From Thermostichus sp047462415 (lineage in GTDB: Bacteria; Cyanobacteriota; Cyanobacteriia; Thermostichales; Thermostichaceae): a DNA stretch of 64,000 nt. Below the pieces are notes generated by a model. It was not told the DNA's origin, made no database searches, and was given only the letters and a program-made list of their open reading frames with translations. Positions 61,874-64,000 of the stretch are shown in pieces. Position 1 is the stretch's first letter; each line of letters starts with the position of its first letter. The stretch spans positions 1 through 64,000 of the forward strand of contig NZ_JANSJE010000012.1 in the NCBI RefSeq assembly GCF_047462415.1. Reading direction: 5' to 3'. The position numbers were made by a program, and so were the translations under genes.

Positions 61874-62455
61874 TTAAGGGGTGGCCGTCGACGCCGTGCT
61901 ACCTGGCGGGGGCCAAAGGCGTTCGCGGGGCAAGACAGGGCGAGTCACGGCCTGCCGCTCCCATTCCTCTAAATTGAGGCGACGACCGGCAGAACTGGGG
62001 GCACTGGCCTGCAGGCGCTTGCGGAACAGGCGCAACTGCTGCTGCTCGGCGGCGGGAGAAACACGCTGGGCAAAGAGGGAGGGCAAGAGCTGCTCTTCCT
62101 GCGCAAACTGGGCCCGCAACTGCCGATAAAAGTGAAGGGCAGCAGAGGGATCCAACTGCTGCGGCTCACGCTCCGCCTGGTGCAAAAAGCGGGTCAGCTC
62201 CGGGATCTGATCCCGCAACTGTTGCTCCAGCCCATTGACCTGGCTGCTGAGCTGGGGATCCGCTGCCAGAGCCGTCCTGAGCAGCGGGTAGAGGACATGG
62301 CGCTCCAATTGAATGTGGCGGGAGAGGCGCTGCCGCAACCTTTGCACCCAGAGACGCCGCTGCTCCAGATCCAACTCCGAGGCCCGAGAGAGACGAGCCA
62401 AGAACTGCAGGATAACCCGGTGCTGTTCGGCACAAAGGGCAACCAGTGTAGACAT
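61874..62455 (-). CDS. Hemerythrin-like (HHE) domain protein
   Basis: A 193-residue protein with a four-helix HHE-type layout: His12 (EQHRVILQFL), His47 and Glu51 (RHIQLERHVLYPLL), His92, and a fourth helix AQFAQEEQLLPSLF. In the last helix the expected metal-binding His is replaced by Gln near residue 116, so the di-iron site may be incomplete. C-terminal 50 residues are Arg/Pro-rich. Lies upstream of the amidase pair. Function unknown. Confidence 0.65.
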   Translation of the reverse strand: MSTLVALCAEQHRVILQFLARLSRASELDLEQRRLWVQRLRQRLSRHIQLERHVLYPLLRTALAADPQLSSQVNGLEQQLRDQIPELTRFLHQAEREPQQLDPSAALHFYRQLRAQFAQEEQLLPSLFAQRVSPAAEQQQLRLFRKRLQASAPSSAGRRLNLEEWERQAVTRPVLPRERLWPPPGSTASTATP

Positions 62456-62591
62456 AGCAGTTCCCTGGAGAAAAAGTTTTATCTTAGCTTAACTTTGTCA
62501 AGAGACAGCAGCGTGCGTAAGGGTACGGGACTGGTGCAGGTGTCTTGGCTACACCCCGACAGCAACCCCGGCAAAAGCTGCCCTCCGGTTG

Positions 62592-63464
62592 CTAGGCTTG
62601 CACAAGCCAGCGGCGTTTCCAGGCGGAAGTGGGCTCAAGGGGTGAAGTTTGCTGTTCCTGCTGGCGCTGCAGCCGAATCTGGGCTCTGTCTCCCTGCAAG
62701 GTGGGATCCCGGTAGGGCACAGCGGCGCGGGTTTTCAGGTGCTCCCGCTCCATGGGGGAGAGGGGCGGCAGGTGATCCGGTTGAGGTGAGGCCACCGTGC
62801 CCGGCCAAGGGCGACCCACCGGCGGCGTCGAGCCAATGAAAAGCCCCGCCTCCAGCAAGGCTGCTCGCACCGCCGCCGCACAGGAATAGGTGGCCAGGAT
62901 CCCGCCGGGGCGCATTCGCGCCGCCACTGCCCGCAAAAAGTCCACCGTCCACAGCTCCGGGCAGACGGAAGGGGAGAAGGGATCCAAAAACACCGCATCC
63001 GCCCATCCCAGCGTCACCTGGAGCAGGGTTTGGCGGGCATCTCCCCACAGCAGCCTTCCGCGCCAGCGCGGCGATTGCCAGGATCCCTCGTTGATAAAGT
63101 GTTGCCACTCCTGGCTAAAGCTCCAAGTGGATCCCACCCCCACCTGCCAGGCCTGCCGGGGCACCTGCGGGGAGCGCTCTAGGCCAATGACTTCTACAGG
63201 GCAGTCGGGCCGCACCTGCCAGATTGTCTCCAAGGCCAGGCCAGAGTTGTAGCCAAGGCCAAAGCAAATATCCAAAAGACAAATGGGATCCTCCGGATCC
63301 CGCTCCAACGGCAGCCGATCCAGCCGGCAAGGGCGGACGAACTTCTCCAGTGCTTCCTGAGCGGCGCCGCTGACGTTGTGAAAAGCCTGCCCAAACTCCT
63401 GGGAGAAAAAGGTCAGGGATCCATCCCCTGTGGTCAACACCTGCCACTGGGTTTCTGCGGTCAT
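62592..63464 (-). CDS. MnmC-like tRNA-wobble-uridine methyltransferase
   Basis: A 290-residue SAM-dependent methyltransferase of the MnmD/DUF752 kind. The SAM-binding pattern is LLDICFGLGYNSGLAL and a catalytic-type block reads AVFLDPFSPSVCPELWT. It resembles the methyltransferase half of MnmC, which makes 5-methylaminomethyl-2-thiouridine in tRNA. No FAD oxidase half is fused, so it is the single-domain version. The ATG at 63464 is used. Confidence 0.87.
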   Translation of the reverse strand: MTAETQWQVLTTGDGSLTFFSQEFGQAFHNVSGAAQEALEKFVRPCRLDRLPLERDPEDPICLLDICFGLGYNSGLALETIWQVRPDCPVEVIGLERSPQVPRQAWQVGVGSTWSFSQEWQHFINEGSWQSPRWRGRLLWGDARQTLLQVTLGWADAVFLDPFSPSVCPELWTVDFLRAVAARMRPGGILATYSCAAAVRAALLEAGLFIGSTPPVGRPWPGTVASPQPDHLPPLSPMEREHLKTRAAVPYRDPTLQGDRAQIRLQRQQEQQTSPLEPTSAWKRRWLVQA

Positions 63465-63600
63465 GGCTACTGCAAGTTTCTATTTCCAGCTTGGCGATTC
63501 TTTGATAGCTTGAGAACGTTAAGATGAGTTTCGCAGCTCACCGGCAGGGCTTGTAGATTCAGCTCTGGCCATCCCTAGCTAGGGGGGTACCTCAGCGGCT

Positions 63601-64000
63601 ATGTCTTTACTGGATTGGTTTGCCGAGCGGCGCAAACAGACTTCCCTCAACTTGACAGGCAGCAGCCCCTTCGACAAAGAGCGGCAAGTGCGAGAGATTG
63701 CCGACGGCCTCTGGCAGAAGTGTCCAGCTTGCGACGCTCTCACCTACAGCAAAGATCTGCAGCAGAACTGGCAGGTTTGTCCAAGCTGTGGCTACCACCA
63801 TCGCATCACAGCCCCGCAGCGGCTGGAGCAGCTTTTGGATCCCGGCTCCTGGCAGCCCCTCGACGAGCACCTGGCCCCCACCGATCCGCTGCACTTTTTC
63901 GACCAAAAGCCCTACGCCGAGCGCCTGGCCGCCTACCAGGAGCGCACCCAGCTCAAGGATGCCGTCCTGACCGGGTTGGGCACTCTGGAAGGGATCCCGG
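63601..64000 (+). CDS. accD: Acetyl-CoA carboxylase carboxyltransferase subunit beta (partial)
   Basis: The first 133 residues of AccD; the gene runs off the window. It starts MSLLDWFAERRK, and the zinc ribbon has Cys41-Cys44 (CPAC) and Cys60-Cys63 (CPSC), the family signature. AccD with AccA transfers CO2 to acetyl-CoA in fatty-acid synthesis. The end coordinate is the window edge, not a stop. Confidence 0.95.
   Translation, partial: MSLLDWFAERRKQTSLNLTGSSPFDKERQVREIADGLWQKCPACDALTYSKDLQQNWQVCPSCGYHHRITAPQRLEQLLDPGSWQPLDEHLAPTDPLHFFDQKPYAERLAAYQERTQLKDAVLTGLGTLEGIP

Overview
This 64-kb window (about 58-60% GC by eye) is the chromosome of a unicellular cyanobacterium, most likely of the thermophilic Synechococcus A/B' lineage from hot-spring mats (JA-3-3Ab or JA-2-3B'a type). 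Supporting this are Ycf66, a four-gene set resembling the Synechocystis slr0144-slr0147 photosystem II accessory operon, phylloquinone genes (menA, menF), a 72-residue cyanobacterial Hfq, an RNase E with an arginine-rich C-terminal tail, an LptD of the cyanobacterial DUF3769 type, and a very frequent GGGATCCC-type palindrome in place of the usual HIP1 GCGATCGC. The species name is inference; the phylum is secure.

Layout. 0-9.5 kb: YebC-type regulator, a secreted proline-rich protein, a fructosamine kinase-like protein, cyclopropane-fatty-acid synthase, then a translationally coupled four-gene ABC importer (binding protein, two permeases, ATPase) followed by a GntR/FCD regulator. 9.5-13.6 kb: sufE and znuA-znuC-znuB behind a Fur/Zur-like box, with a convergent secreted metzincin protease. 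13.6-23.5 kb: DUF1350 protein, small membrane and unknown proteins, ribD, ppc, ycf66, a short HmpF-like protein and aroH. 23.5-26.2 kb: the slr0144-0147-like operon and hfq. 26.5-29.3 kb: gas-vesicle genes gvpA-gvpC-gvpN-gvpJ. 29.4-33 kb: lptA, tRNA-Arg(CCG), rnhB and rne. 33.7-43.4 kb: a large radical SAM protein, a class V aminotransferase, prfC, a ParA-like ATPase with a disordered partner, an aspartate-type aminotransferase and a conserved unknown protein. 43.4-48.4 kb: DUF2232 protein, arsenate-resistance pair GAPDH-arsJ, phosphoglucomutase. 48.4-54.8 kb: lptC-lptF/G-lptD. 55-64 kb: menA and menF (divergent), thrC, a coiled-coil protein, an AtzG/AtzE-type amidase pair, a hemerythrin-like protein, an MnmC-like methyltransferase and the start of accD, which runs off the window.

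How parts work together. Several groups look like transport or stress modules: zinc uptake with Fe-S biogenesis, arsenate detoxification as 1-arseno-3-phosphoglycerate plus efflux, outer-membrane glycolipid export (LptA, LptC, LptF/G, LptD all present), and buoyancy (only A, C, N, J of the gas-vesicle genes are here). I see no insertion sequence, prophage, CRISPR array or rRNA. The least explained items are the ParA-like/disordered pair with an inverted repeat upstream, the C-terminal extension on GvpC, the isolated HmpF N-terminal domain, and two or three small arginine-rich or orphan reading frames.
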